Assembly: GCA_017539645.1 (NCBI GenBank)
Contig: JAFYCM010000070.1
Span: forward strand, 18,970-82,969
Length of the DNA: 64,000 bases
DNA from: Bacteroidales bacterium
Lineage (GTDB): Bacteria; Bacteroidota; Bacteroidia; Bacteroidales; Marinilabiliaceae
Direction of reading: 5' to 3'
Of this stretch, positions 7,994 to 20,200 are shown in pieces. A program made the translations under genes and the position numbers. A model generated the notes under the pieces. That model saw nothing but the letters and a program-made list of their open reading frames with translations, was not told the DNA's origin and did no database searches. The first letter of the stretch is position 1, and each line of letters opens with the position of its first letter.

Positions 7994-8860
7994 GTGCGCT
8001 ACACAAAATTAACTATATCGCTCAATCCGTATGTTTCGGAGGTTTCGGAAGTTTTTCAGGCTGTTCTCGGACAAAATGGTTTCGACGTGTTCGAAGATAC
8101 TGCCGATGGTTTCGATGGCTATGTGCAAACTTCCGTCTGGAACGACCTCAACACGCATAACTTTATTGCCGATACTTATGCCGATGTGCTATCGCTTATG
8201 GGCGAGGAGTTTAGCCATGTGGCTATGAACTATGCGGCTGCCGAGATAGAAGATCAAGATTGGAACAGCACTTGGGAGGCTGAATCGTTTTCGCCTATCA
8301 ACGTAGACGATAAGGTCTATATACATAGTCCTATGTATGAGCCTATTGCGGTGGAAACCGACGTTGTGATTGATCCGAAATTGGCATTTGGCTCGGGGCA
8401 TCACGAGACTACTTGCATGATGGTTCGCAATATGCTCACGTGCGATTTGCGTGGTGCGCGCGTTGCCGACATCGGTTGCGGAACTGGCATTCTGGCTCTC
8501 GTGGCAGCTAAGCGTGGGGCAGCGTCGGTGGTAGCTGTGGATATTGACGAGGCATCGGTGGAGAATACAAAACATAATGCTGTGCTCAATAATATTAGTA
8601 ATATTGTTGTCAACCAAGGCACGGCTTCCGATGTTGTGGGTGAGTTCGACTTGGTGCTTGCCAACATTATGCGCAACGTACTTATTCACGATATGTCCGA
8701 TTATGCTCGAATGCTAAAGCAGGGCGGAAAACTTGTCGTTAGTGGTTTCTATTCTGCTGATGCACAGATAGTTGCCGATGATGCTGAAAGATTTGGCTTG
8801 GTGCGCGTGTCGCAGTTGGCCGATAACGATTGGATGTCGATAGTGTTTGTAAAAAAATAA
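7994..8860 (+). CDS. prmA: Ribosomal protein L11 methyltransferase
   Basis: A 288-residue class I methyltransferase that trimethylates ribosomal protein L11. The N-terminal substrate-recognition part is followed by the family signature DPKLAFGSGHHETTCMMV, then the SAM-binding motif VADIGCGTGILAL at about residues 157-169, the acidic VVAVDIDEASVENTKHNA, and the catalytic-loop-like DLVLANIMRNVL. The start is GTG at 7994; no upstream ATG fits. The large exported protein that follows begins only 8 bases after its stop, so the two are probably cotranscribed. Confidence 0.95.
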   Translation: MRYTKLTISLNPYVSEVSEVFQAVLGQNGFDVFEDTADGFDGYVQTSVWNDLNTHNFIADTYADVLSLMGEEFSHVAMNYAAAEIEDQDWNSTWEAESFSPINVDDKVYIHSPMYEPIAVETDVVIDPKLAFGSGHHETTCMMVRNMLTCDLRGARVADIGCGTGILALVAAKRGAASVVAVDIDEASVENTKHNAVLNNISNIVVNQGTASDVVGEFDLVLANIMRNVLIHDMSDYARMLKQGGKLVVSGFYSADAQIVADDAERFGLVRVSQLADNDWMSIVFVKK

Positions 8861-8868
8861 TTATAAAC

Positions 8869-11800
8869 ATGCATAAATATCATAGAATAGGCGCAGTGGC
8901 TCTCTTGCTTTTGCTGCTGCCGCTATGTTTCCACACCGAAAGCAACACACAAGCTGCGGGCGACTATTTCCCGTCTGACACTGAAGAGTATCTGAAGCAA
9001 GTTGAAGAGTTTTTCAAAACCGCAACTGACCGAGTTGGTGCAAAGAATTTCATTGCCAAACTCACTGATTATATGTACAATCCCAATGCCGATGAGCAGT
9101 GGCGCGGTGATGTCATAAATATAAGTAATGCGCTCAAACGCATGCGCACCCGCCCAGCGCCAGATTTTATCAATGTGCTGAGTGCGTACATAGATATGGA
9201 TAACAACACTATGATAGCGGGCGAAAATAGACAAGTGTGGAAGTCGGTGCTCAACGATAAGTTGCATCAGAAAAACAATGCGCAGCGTGCTGTGGTGCGT
9301 TTTATGTCTGCCACGCGCGAATATCTGACCGACGGAAGTTTGTGCGTGTCGCCTTCGTCGAAATGGCATGTGACGGGCGGTGTGCCTAAGTTCGAAAATA
9401 GAGACGGCCACTTGCTGCTTCACTACAATAATCAGATTCGTCTTGTATGCCTTTCGCAAAATGATAGTATAGATATTGTGCAAACCGTTGGCTATTGTGA
9501 TGTCGATGAGAAGAAATGGTATGGCACGAGCGGCGTAGTTACGTGGGAAAAGTGCGATTTGCCTGTAAATGAGACTTATGCAAAGTTCGGTGCCTACAAG
9601 GTGGACCTCACCAAGCACGATTTCCGCATAGATAGTGTGAGCTTCGTCAATCTCGACTATTTCAAAGATCCTATGTATGGCCGACTTGAACACAAAGTGG
9701 TGAATCGCTCCACTAAGATTGGGCGTATGTATCCGAAATTCTTCACCACCCACAACCAAGTTGACGTACTTGGAATATTTCCAAATCTCGATTATCACGG
9801 CGGATTCAGTCAAGAGGGCGCTACGTTCCAAGGTTGTGGCGTGAATGATGAGCCTGCCGAAGTGGATATTTATAGAGAAGACACCATATTCATAGTAGCC
9901 AAAGCCTACGCATTCAACGTAGATAAAAAAGGTATCGATGCATCGTCGGCTGAGATAAGTATGAAGCTTGCCGACCGCGTGATAGAGCATCCTGGTGTGC
10001 GATTCCGTTTCTCAGATGCCAATCACCTTGTGGAGTTAATACGTATGGGCGAAAATCTGGAAGATGCATATTACTACGATAGCTATCATAATGTAAATAT
10101 TGATGCTCAGTATATTAGCTGGGATATGACCAAAGACGAGATGGAACTCAAAATGGTGGGCGATGCTGCCTTTGGTATAGCCAATTTCGAGTCGCTCAAC
10201 TACTATTCCGACGACTACTACAATCAACTTCAGGGTATGGAATTCCAGCATCCGTTTCAGCACATTGCAGATTTCTATCGCTTCAACGGCGGCAATCCGT
10301 TCTCTGTGGCCGATTTTGCTGCCTATAGACAATTGCCCGAAAGCAGCTTGCGCTCACAGTTTATGGAGTTCTCCTATGCCAACTTCGTCGACTACGATTA
10401 TAATACAGACGTCGTAACGCCTCGTCCGCGACTATTCAACTACTTGAAGTTCAAGCTCGCTCAGAAGGATTACGATGTTATTCGTTTTCAGTCTGTTACA
10501 GATATTCCCGACTTGCGTTCGTACGATCAGCGCAAGATTTCTAATTACATGAAAACCCACGATGCCAAAGACCCGTTTGATCACATCAAACCGAATGGCA
10601 TCCTCGACCTGAAGAACTACGACATCTTGCTCAATGGCGTGGCTGGCGTACAGGTGTCGAAAAACGAGATGCTCGATGTGGCTATCTACCCCGACAATGG
10701 ACAACTGAAACTCAAAAAAGACCTCGACTTTGAGTTCGACGGTCGTGTGCGTGCTGGCGATTTGCTCTTCACTGGCGCAGCGTTCTACTTCAACTACAAC
10801 ACATTCAGTATCGATTTGAATAATATCGATAATATGAAAATAAAGGCCGAGACGAACGAAAAGCTTGCAGGTGGCGGATTGCTTACGGTGGAAGTGCCAA
10901 ACACGCTTTCGAACTTCTCTGGTCATATAGAAATAGATAATCCGAATAACAAATCGGGTAAGAAATACTATCCTGAGTTCCCGCGACTTACGACCGATAA
11001 AGAGGCATACGTATACTACGACGATCCTTCGATTCAAGGTGGTATGTATAAGCGCGAAAACTTCTATTTCCGTGTAGATACGTTCACATTCTCGGGCTTC
11101 AACCATATCCATTCAGGCGATACGCTACCAATGAAGGGAACGTTCGTCTCGGGCATTATCCCCGATTTGGATCAGCAACTCGTTGTGCGCGACCGCGAAC
11201 ATCTCTATTCGCTTGGCTTCGTCGAGAGTAATACCGAAGAAGGCTTTCCGCTCTACAACGATAAGGCTCGCCTCTATGCCAATGTAGATATGAGTAACCT
11301 CGGTTTGCGTGCAGGTGGCGATTTTACCTATATCAACAGCCGCAGCCGCAGCGAAGATTTCCTTCTCTTGCCAGACCGCGCTCTTGCCTATACGTATGAC
11401 TTCAAGGTCACTAAGTCCGAAAAAGAACCATATTTTCCAGATGTCGACCTCGGCCCACAGTTTGCCTATACCGATAAAAGTGAGAAGATGCACGTGGCAG
11501 AAACCGATTTTACCTTCTTGCCCGCCAACGACCAGTTACGCGTGTCGAATACCGATGAGCGCTTCCGTCTGTATAAAAATCCAGAATCTGATAGCGGCTA
11601 CGACTGTCTGCTCGATGGCGAACTTGTGGTCACGCCTTCAGGTCTTGGCGGTTCGGGTTGTGCAAGCATCCTCGATGCCAATATCGAAGCTCGTTCCATG
11701 ACGCTTTCGCACAGCACTATCGAGTCCGATTCTACATATTTTGCTACCTATAAATATGACGAAACTAACACGCGCCAGATAGACTTCGGTGGCTTGCGTC

Positions 11801-13776
11801 ACGATATTATCAAGAATAAAGACGACCGCTACTATCATCGCTCGAATGTCGATTCGTATGATGCCGCTGCTAAGAGCCGACCAACAACGATGTTCAATAA
11901 TATGGCTCTACGCGAGAATGCCATCTTCGATGCAGCTTGCCAAGAGTCCATTGAGATGAACAATACCATCTCTTCAACTCGTATGCACACGCTCGTCGAT
12001 TTCAATAAGCGCGAGTCATATTCTTATTATACCAATGGCGTTGGTAACAACCAGACTTTTGCCCTTGTGCGCTACATAACTACGCTGAACCGCTTCACGT
12101 GGGATATGAAGAATAACCGTATTGTGATTGGTGAACATGGTTCGTCGGGTAACCGTTTCGTATGTACCAAAGAACGCCGCGACTCGCTCAACTTCCTTGT
12201 GCCAGTGGCATATTACGACAATACCAATGGTATTCTTTCGTGCGAAGAGGTTAAGCATATCAATACTGCCGATGTTGATGTGTTGCTCGATACTGCTGGA
12301 CACGTCACCATACGTAAGAATGCCGAGATGGATATGCTACTCAACACGAAACTTGTGCTCGAGTCGAAAAACTCACGCCACGTGATATTCAATGCCAAAA
12401 CGCAAATCGAAGGAGCTAAGAAATACCACGCTTCGGGCGACTATAACTATTTCAATGCCGTGGGCGATGTCTATAGAGTATTTATGAGCGACATACATAC
12501 TGATGACAACGACTCTACGGTGGCCAATGGTCGCGTATCAGAAGATGCCAACTTCACCTTCAACCACTATTTCGGTTTCAAGGGCGGAATGCAGATTAAA
12601 TCTGGTCGTCAGTTCCTATTCTTCAATGGCGGAGCTAAGCTTCTAAAACAGTCGGAGCATGGCCCTAAAGGTTATGTATATTTCGAGTCGCTCGTCAACC
12701 CAGCTGAGGTGGTTATTCCTATCGGCGATCGCATAACTAATGCGCCCGTCGATATGAACACGGCTTCGGAGATACATAGAGATTTCCTCGTGCACTATGA
12801 CTCTATGCATGTATATAGCTCGTTCCTCGAAGGTCATCAGCATCCAAACGACCACTCGCTTTTGCGCTCGCATGGCGAACTCTATTATCACGCAAGTGGC
12901 TTCGGACGCCTTGGTGCTGGCTACACCATTACAACGGCTGAGAAACGTGACGACTTTGCGCGTTGGGGCTCGTCCATAAGCTATCTGCCCGACGAGGATA
13001 GAATATTTGGTTTTGGTAAAATCGATTTGCAGCTCACTGGCGACGACTATTTCAACGTAGAATCGGCTGGCGACATCAACGACGATCGTGCTAATGGCAT
13101 TATTACTACCAATATGCTTAGCTACATCGACTTCCCGTTTGCCAACGAACTTGTTACCGATATTTATAACGATATTATCGAGAATGCCACCGTTTCGTGC
13201 GCATCCGACACCAACTCTATGCTCTACGAACGCCGTTTGGGTGAAGTGATACAAGATACTGCTGTGCTCAAGATGCTCATGCAGACGCGCCACACGGGAC
13301 TTATAGAGAATGAAAAAACTAAAGAACAACTACTACCTGCCGAAGGCTCTATCTTCACCTTCAACAACTTGATATTCCGCTGGTATACACCTAAGAAGGC
13401 ATACATCTGCGACACCACGGTTAACCTCATGATGATGCGCAATCGAAACGTGCTGCGCAAAGTGAAGATGCAGGCCGAATTTGTAAATCGAGCCAACCCT
13501 ACGCAAAGTAAATTCACCATTTTGCTCTCCTTTGGCAACGACCATTGGTACTATTTCCGCTATATGGGCAACACAATGATGGTGCTTTCGTCGAGTGCCG
13601 ATTTCAATCAGAAACTGCAGGCCATTCCTGGTCGCGATCGCCGTTCGCGTAAGTATACCTATACGCTTGCTCCTGGTTCGCAACGCAAGAAGTTCCTCGA
13701 ACAGTTTGGTATAAACGAAGTGAATGATGTGGTAGACGATGCCGAAATAGAGACGGAAGAAATTTCTGAAGAGTAG
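8869..13776 (+). CDS. Very large exported protein of unknown function
   Basis: A 1635-residue protein. I chose the ATG at 8869, 8 bases after prmA, because it opens directly on a signal peptide (MHKYHRIGAVALLLLLLPL, cut near TQAAG); the frame is open back to 8830 but that start would overlap prmA. After a helical N-terminal part (about 30-130) the sequence is nearly all short beta-strands with many Asp, Asn and Tyr, including NGILDLKNYDILLNGV, SFNNLIFRW-like turns and an acidic tail (DDAEIETEEISEE). No transmembrane barrel signature, T9SS sorting domain or enzyme motif is seen. The look is of a conserved Bacteroidota envelope protein, but I cannot assign a family, and the prmA linkage does not explain it. 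Confidence 0.8.
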   Translation: MHKYHRIGAVALLLLLLPLCFHTESNTQAAGDYFPSDTEEYLKQVEEFFKTATDRVGAKNFIAKLTDYMYNPNADEQWRGDVINISNALKRMRTRPAPDFINVLSAYIDMDNNTMIAGENRQVWKSVLNDKLHQKNNAQRAVVRFMSATREYLTDGSLCVSPSSKWHVTGGVPKFENRDGHLLLHYNNQIRLVCLSQNDSIDIVQTVGYCDVDEKKWYGTSGVVTWEKCDLPVNETYAKFGAYKVDLTKHDFRIDSVSFVNLDYFKDPMYGRLEHKVVNRSTKIGRMYPKFFTTHNQVDVLGIFPNLDYHGGFSQEGATFQGCGVNDEPAEVDIYREDTIFIVAKAYAFNVDKKGIDASSAEISMKLADRVIEHPGVRFRFSDANHLVELIRMGENLEDAYYYDSYHNVNIDAQYISWDMTKDEMELKMVGDAAFGIANFESLNYYSDDYYNQLQGMEFQHPFQHIADFYRFNGGNPFSVADFAAYRQLPESSLRSQFMEFSYANFVDYDYNTDVVTPRPRLFNYLKFKLAQKDYDVIRFQSVTDIPDLRSYDQRKISNYMKTHDAKDPFDHIKPNGILDLKNYDILLNGVAGVQVSKNEMLDVAIYPDNGQLKLKKDLDFEFDGRVRAGDLLFTGAAFYFNYNTFSIDLNNIDNMKIKAETNEKLAGGGLLTVEVPNTLSNFSGHIEIDNPNNKSGKKYYPEFPRLTTDKEAYVYYDDPSIQGGMYKRENFYFRVDTFTFSGFNHIHSGDTLPMKGTFVSGIIPDLDQQLVVRDREHLYSLGFVESNTEEGFPLYNDKARLYANVDMSNLGLRAGGDFTYINSRSRSEDFLLLPDRALAYTYDFKVTKSEKEPYFPDVDLGPQFAYTDKSEKMHVAETDFTFLPANDQLRVSNTDERFRLYKNPESDSGYDCLLDGELVVTPSGLGGSGCASILDANIEARSMTLSHSTIESDSTYFATYKYDETNTRQIDFGGLRHDIIKNKDDRYYHRSNVDSYDAAAKSRPTTMFNNMALRENAIFDAACQESIEMNNTISSTRMHTLVDFNKRESYSYYTNGVGNNQTFALVRYITTLNRFTWDMKNNRIVIGEHGSSGNRFVCTKERRDSLNFLVPVAYYDNTNGILSCEEVKHINTADVDVLLDTAGHVTIRKNAEMDMLLNTKLVLESKNSRHVIFNAKTQIEGAKKYHASGDYNYFNAVGDVYRVFMSDIHTDDNDSTVANGRVSEDANFTFNHYFGFKGGMQIKSGRQFLFFNGGAKLLKQSEHGPKGYVYFESLVNPAEVVIPIGDRITNAPVDMNTASEIHRDFLVHYDSMHVYSSFLEGHQHPNDHSLLRSHGELYYHASGFGRLGAGYTITTAEKRDDFARWGSSISYLPDEDRIFGFGKIDLQLTGDDYFNVESAGDINDDRANGIITTNMLSYIDFPFANELVTDIYNDIIENATVSCASDTNSMLYERRLGEVIQDTAVLKMLMQTRHTGLIENEKTKEQLLPAEGSIFTFNNLIFRWYTPKKAYICDTTVNLMMMRNRNVLRKVKMQAEFVNRANPTQSKFTILLSFGNDHWYYFRYMGNTMMVLSSSADFNQKLQAIPGRDRRSRKYTYTLAPGSQRKKFLEQFGINEVNDVVDDAEIETEEISEE

Positions 13777-13938
13777 GGTAGAGCACGCCATTCGTAACTC
13801 AAAATTTGCCAATTACTAGTATGGATAATGACTTGATGATGTCGCTAAAAGTGGCGCATTCGTCTTGTTGCATACATACAATTCGTAACTCGTAACTCAT
13901 ACGTATACAGATTGGTATGAGTATTGCATACGAGCCAA

Positions 13939-13975
13939 TTTGCGTTTGCCAAACGAATAATTTGGCGAAAGCAAA
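13939..13975. terminator. Imperfect inverted repeat, possible terminator
   Basis: TTTGCGTTTGCCAAA and TTTGGCGAAAGCAAA are inverted about a 7-base loop, with pairing broken in the middle. There is no strong U-tract, so termination is only a possibility. Confidence 0.35.
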
Positions 13976-14118
13976 CCTCTAAATTGCAGATGCGTTTTTG
14001 CGCATTCGCGGTCAAAACAATGCATTATGTTTGATGGGAACGATTCTATAATTATTCAAAAAAATAGTAATGGATATTATCACAAGCCCTATAAATAGGG
14101 ACATTTTTGTAAAAAATC

Positions 14119-14148
14119 CTTTCAAATAATAGTTTTTGAGTAAATTTG
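14119..14148 (+). promoter_or_regulatory. Putative promoter of the giant adhesin locus
   Basis: TAAATTTG at 14141-14148 is a full match to the Bacteroidota -7 consensus. TTTC at about 14120 sits where a -33 TTTG is expected. The leader to the ATG at 14210 is about 55 bases. Confidence 0.5.
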
Positions 14149-14209
14149 CATGTTTATTTCTGTCAAATTACGAAAAATATAAAGTTAACTCTATATATAT
14201 CAATTGATT

Positions 14210-17200
14210 ATGAGTTGCAAAACGAAAATATCGGCTATCGTGAGACTGTTCTCGTTAGTTCTTTTCTTGTTTTTTGCTATTGATTCATTTGCGCAGTTCA
14301 ATCTTGGAACTAAATGCTATGATGTGTCTCTTACTGCGGAGAATAATGCGGTTTACATATTTTCAAATGGTGAATCACAAGGTAGTCATGTCGACTATAG
14401 TAACTACTATACTGGTAAGAAGCCTCAGAGTATAACAGCGAGGATAATTTATGCAGGAGGTGAAAGCGTTGATTTATCTGATAATATATCAAAAACTCTC
14501 GGTAGTTACTTCTTTTATGAGACAACAGGTACTGGCTCGAAGGAACGTTTGAAGACGTTAGCAATCTTCCCTACGTATGGCTTGCCTACAGAATATTTGG
14601 GTCAAACGCTTGAGTTTACTGTCGTATTGGGTACTGGCGCTGGTCAAGTGACTGAAACTTTCACTCTTGAAGTTGTTGGTGCTCCTACTGTGCAAAATTT
14701 GAATGATGAATTTGTTCTAAATGATGGAACAGGAGCATATGAGTTGGCGGTATGTCAAGGTGATGAGTTTACAATCTCGATAGGAAACTCAGACCATCCA
14801 TTTGCTACGGCAGAATCGAATGTTTCTTATCAAGGAAATGAATATAAAGCTACTTATAGTTGGCGCTTGCAAGATGCAATGACGGGCGTTACTTCGGTGT
14901 ATAAGGATAATGCAACATCGTTTGATGTTACAGATATGACCTCAGGCGATGACACGAATATCTTCTTGTTTACACCATACGTGTACTTGAGCTCGGGATG
15001 TTCGGTACGTATGTCTGATTTTGCGGTTCTGTATAGTGCTCCTATACATACTACGGTGAAGTTCAATGGAGTTGAGGGTAATGCATTTGAAGTCTGCGAT
15101 GAAGATGAAGGCACTGTAGCATTCTCTTTTGTAAGAGATGGATACGCCTATACTGAAGTCAAAATAATGCTTACAGCGACAAATGATCAAGATGCTACTA
15201 CTTTGGATTTTGGCGAAGATTCGGGAGGTAGCGAGTTGTCATTCTCGCTTGGGGAGTTGAAATCTATAAATGGTCAAAACACTGTTTATACATTCCATTA
15301 TACGACAATAGATACCGATTCTAATGGTGCAGATTGTACGAAAACCGGCACTTTTACTGTTACGGTAAAAGAGAAAAAGGCAAAGATTACAATGCCTACC
15401 CTATCAGACATATGCGAGGGTGGCACTATATATCCAACAGCTACTGTTGAGGGTAAAACCTATTCTGACTACACATTCAGTTGGAAATATGGTAGTACTG
15501 AATTCGCAACGGGTGTTTCTGGTTCGTATACATTTGCTGATGGCATCTCTGGTGATCAAACACTTTCGTTCACAGTGTCGAACGATGGTTGTGATATTAC
15601 CGAAGCAACTACAGTTTATGTAAATGCGCGCCCAGTTATTACACCGAGTGCCGATGTTGAGATTTGCTATGGTGAGTCTACCCCATTAGAGGCAATCTCG
15701 AATACTCCTGCCGAATCGAAACATGAAGCTTCTGCTGGTACGACATTTACATGGTCGCCTGCTGGAGGCACGGAATCGACAACGGGAGATAAATCGACAT
15801 ATACCGTAGCGCCAACAACAACTACTACCTATACTATAATAGGTAAGAATAACGATACGGGTTGTACGTCGAAAGAGGCATCAATTACGGTTACTGTCAA
15901 TCCTCTGCCATACGTAACTAAGATAGATCCTTCATCATGGACGCTTTGCCAGAAAGATCAGTCGGTTACGTTGCAAGCGAGCACTGCTGGTGGCACTGGC
16001 TCATTTACCTACAAATGGTCTTGGTCTGATGATGATGGCTCGCATTCGGAAACAACAACAATACCTACACTTACTATAAATAGCATAAACGCCTCAACGC
16101 CAGTTAAGATTTATCTAAAACTTATCGACGGAAAAGGTTGTAATAGTAGCGTAGACCCCGACTTCAATATTACGCTGACCATGAGTCCTAAGCCAACAGT
16201 GAATGTTGATGATTTCACAATGTGCGATGGAACAACTGGTTCAGGTGTAATTACCGATTATGATGCATCGAATACATACTCGGTTTCTGCTGTAACTCCT
16301 GGTGCTCCTGCTGCATCGATTACAAGCGGTGTATGTTATGTTAACTCTAACCTCGGCATAACTGCTGAGTCTAAGTATACATATAGAGTTAAGGTTACAA
16401 CTGGAAATGGTTGCTCGACAGAAAAGGATTTCGATGTGACCATCAGTCCTATGCCAAACATTACTGCTGCGTCAGACAAGTCGCTCTATTGTGTTGGTGA
16501 GTCGGTTAAACTTACAGCGTCGTCGACTACGCCAAACGTCTCATACTCATGGCGCGATAATGCTGATAATGAGATAGCTACAACGGCCAATAAAACACTG
16601 TCGTCGTTGACAGTTGGTAATTACTCATATACATTGGTAATTACTAACAAGACAACGGGTTGCCAAAGTAAAAAGACGGTGACCTTCTCAGTTGTAGATG
16701 TTCCTGTTAAGCCAATAATTACTGCTACTCTTGATGTTATTTGCAGTGGCGATGCTTCAAAATCAACCACTCTTACTGTGACGAACGCCGAAAGTGGTGT
16801 TACATATAGTTGGTACAATCAAGCTAATACGCTTGTAGGCTCGGGTAATTCGCTCACGCTAACTCCTACTGCAACAACTACTTACTATGCAGTTGGTAAG
16901 AATGCGAATGAATGTCTATCAGTAAAATCTGAGGCGGTTACGGTTAACTACTATGAGAGCCCTGTAATTTCTGCAAGCAAAACAACGTTTGATGTTTGTA
17001 AGAATAACTCGCAAACTCTAACTGTAACAACTTCGTCTACAGGTACTTTGGTATATCACTGGTCTGATGGCGCTGAAACTACCATGGGAACTCACGACGT
17101 AACTCCTACATCTTCGGTTTCTACATATACCGTATATGCTGAAGATCAGACTACACATTGTACCTCAAATACCATCACTTTCACTGTAAATGTTTATAGC

Positions 17201-20200
17201 ATTGGTGATATAACGATTGCGCCTACTGAACAAAATGTCTGCATTGGCAACGAGGCGACAATCACGGTAACTGTAACGCCTTGGACAGAAGATGATAAGC
17301 ATACTTTGGCTATAAATGAATACGACCAATATGGTAGCGTTTCTGAAGGATCTCACAATATTCACAGTGGTGTTACCGACAAATTCGTAGTCAAGGCAAA
17401 TCATACATATAGCGTTTATGCATTGGTTGTAAATGGAGATGCATTGTGTTGGGAAAAACTCGATGCAGGCATAACCATGTTTGAAGAACCAGACTTCACA
17501 ATCTCTGGCGAAACTGAAACTTGTGTTGGTGGTTCGTTGACTTTGTCTCCAAATGTTAAGAATCCACTTGCTACATATACATATCAATGGTATCATGGTT
17601 CTACGCTTGTAGGCACAACGGAGACCTTGACGATCAGCAATGTAACAGCAGCGGACGCTGGTGAATATTCATTGACAATAAGTGCTCCTGCTGCAAATTG
17701 CTCAACTACCAAGAGCGTTAATGTTGTTGTGAATGCATTGCCTGTACCTACGATAGATTCTAAAGACCAAATCTGTAGCTCAGGTAGCACTACTATAAAA
17801 ACCACTACCAATTACGCTTCATACGTATGGAATGTAAATGGTGGTAGTGACGTAACTGCTTCAACTCTAACGCTTAATGGCGATGATTATGCTCCTGGAA
17901 GCACAGTAAATATCAAAGTTGTTGTAACTGATGCTAAAGGTTGTGTGAGTGCGCCTGTAACTAAGAATGTTTATGTTAAGCAAGAGGTTGTTATCACTGA
18001 CGCCAACAGCACCAAAGATTTGGCTTGCATCGGTTCGTCGGTAACATTGAGTCCTACTGTGACTCCAGTTGCTACTTATACCTATGATTGGTCAGAGTCG
18101 ACTGGAAAAATCGATTTGTCGGGTAAACATACTGCTTCGATAACCATCGATGATTTGGCTTATCCAACTTCTGGTTCTACTTATACGGTAACTGTTACTG
18201 CTACTGATGCTGATAACTGTTCCGCATCGTTCGACTATACTATTAATATGTATAAAGTCGAAGTTGCTGTAGACGGATCAACCAACGCATGTAACAATAC
18301 TACAGAATCAATCTCTTGGACGGCAACAGCATCGGTTAATCCTACGATTGCTGCTACCAATAAATATGACTTCGTACTCTACAATTCGGCTAATACAGTT
18401 GTATACTCTATTGTCGATCAAACGAGCAATGTATATACCCTGACCGCATCGCAAGTTCAGGCACTTGCTGAAGGTAAATACACCATAGTTGCTACTGCTC
18501 ACGCCAACATTGGTGGCAGTTCGGTTTGCGAAGGCACTTCTGAAGCATTCGACCTTACAATCTACGCTAAGCCTGATGCTACTTTGTCTTCAAATATGCC
18601 AACTTGTATTGGAGATGAAATAGCGTTCACCGCTGTAGCTGGTTATGATTCTTATGAATTCCGAGTTAATGGAACAGCAGTTCAATCTGGTTCTAAAAAC
18701 GTATTCAAGAGTTCATCTCTCAATGCAGGTGATGTTGTTACAGTGACGGTTGCAAGTTCAACTTGTCAGGAAACTTCTGAGCCTTCAACAGTAAGCTATT
18801 TAGCAGAGTTTGCTCCTACTTATACCGTAGATAATACTGTCGTATGTAAAGGTTCTTCTGCTACAATTAATGTTACGAGCACCACGCAGAAGATTTCTCA
18901 CGTGAAAGTTCTTCGCGATGGCGTTGCTATTGTTGATGAAGACATAACGCCTGCGCTCACATATAAATATGTATGCGACAATGTGGTTGCAGATACAGAT
19001 ATTCGCCTCGAATACACAAGCGAAAATAATTGTGCTGCTTCGTCGGAATACACAGTCAAGGTTTACAAGGTTGATGTTGATGTAACTGGCTCGACTACAA
19101 CATGTAACAATACTACATCTCCTGTATCTTGGTCGGCTGCTGTAACTCCTGTTCCTGTTGCTGCTGATTCATATACATACGATTTCGCTCTCTACGATGC
19201 TACAAATACAGCGCTATTCAGTGTGACTGGTCAGACGAGTGAAGATTTTATTCTCTCTGCATCTGATGTTCAGACGCTTGCTGAAGGCAACTACAAAATA
19301 GTAGCTACCGCTCACGCTAATTTTGGCGGTACCACTTGCGATGGAACATCTACAGCATTCAACTTGAAAGTTCTCTCTAAGCCTGATAATAGCTTGGATT
19401 CAAATATGCCAACCTGTATCGGTGATGCGATTACGTTCACCGCTGTAGCTGGTTACGATTTGTATGTATTCTATGTAAATGATGTAATAGCTCAGTCGAA
19501 TGCAAGTAATACTTTCACAAGTACAGACCTTGCTGAAGGCGATAAAGTATATGTGAAGATTACGAGCGCAAGTTGCGAAGAGGTTTCTGAAACGAAGACA
19601 GTTAGCTATTTGCCAGAGTTTAATCCGACAGTTTCGGTAGACAAAACGCTTATTTGCAAAGGCACAAGCGCAACATTCACTTGCATAACAAGTACTCAAC
19701 TTATAGCGAATGTTGATGTATATGTTAACGATGTGAAGGCAGACTCTCAGACATTATCGCCAAACGCTACTTCATTTGCTTGGGCTACCTCAACTCTTGA
19801 CAGCGATGCACGTGTTCGCTTCGAGTTTACGAGCGAAAATGGTTGTAAAGCCTCTTCTGCGGAGACTACCATTGAGGTCTCTCAGATGAATATTGGTACT
19901 ATCGATGGTGCGTCAACCTCATGTCGCGATGGTTCTGCTACCTACACTATTAGTGGAACTTCAGTTATGCATGGCGCAATAGATAATTTCGTTGCTAATC
20001 CATCTGATTATACATATTCATACGAATTGACTATCGATGGTGTTGCTCAGCCAAATCCAACTTCGACTACGTCAACTGTAGATTTGACTTTTGCCACAGC
20101 TGGAGAATATAAACTCACCGCAACTCTCACTGAGGTTTCTACTGGTTGCACAAGTTCTACTACTAAGACAATCAATGTTGTAGAGTTGCCATCGTTCACC

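Larger units (their letters stand above)
13777..14209 (+). other. Intergenic region between the 1635-residue protein and the giant adhesin
   Basis: This 433-base gap has no credible gene. It holds short runs of the CGTAACTCGTAACTC type repeat (near 13790 and 13882), an imperfect inverted repeat at 13939-13975, a small hairpin CCCTA-TAAA-TAGGG at 14087-14100, and a promoter-like sequence just before the adhesin gene. Confidence 0.6.

Noticed and set aside
8830-8868. Upstream start for the 1635-residue protein
   Set aside because: It would overlap prmA by about 30 bases and put a charged stretch before the signal peptide; ATG 8869 is better.
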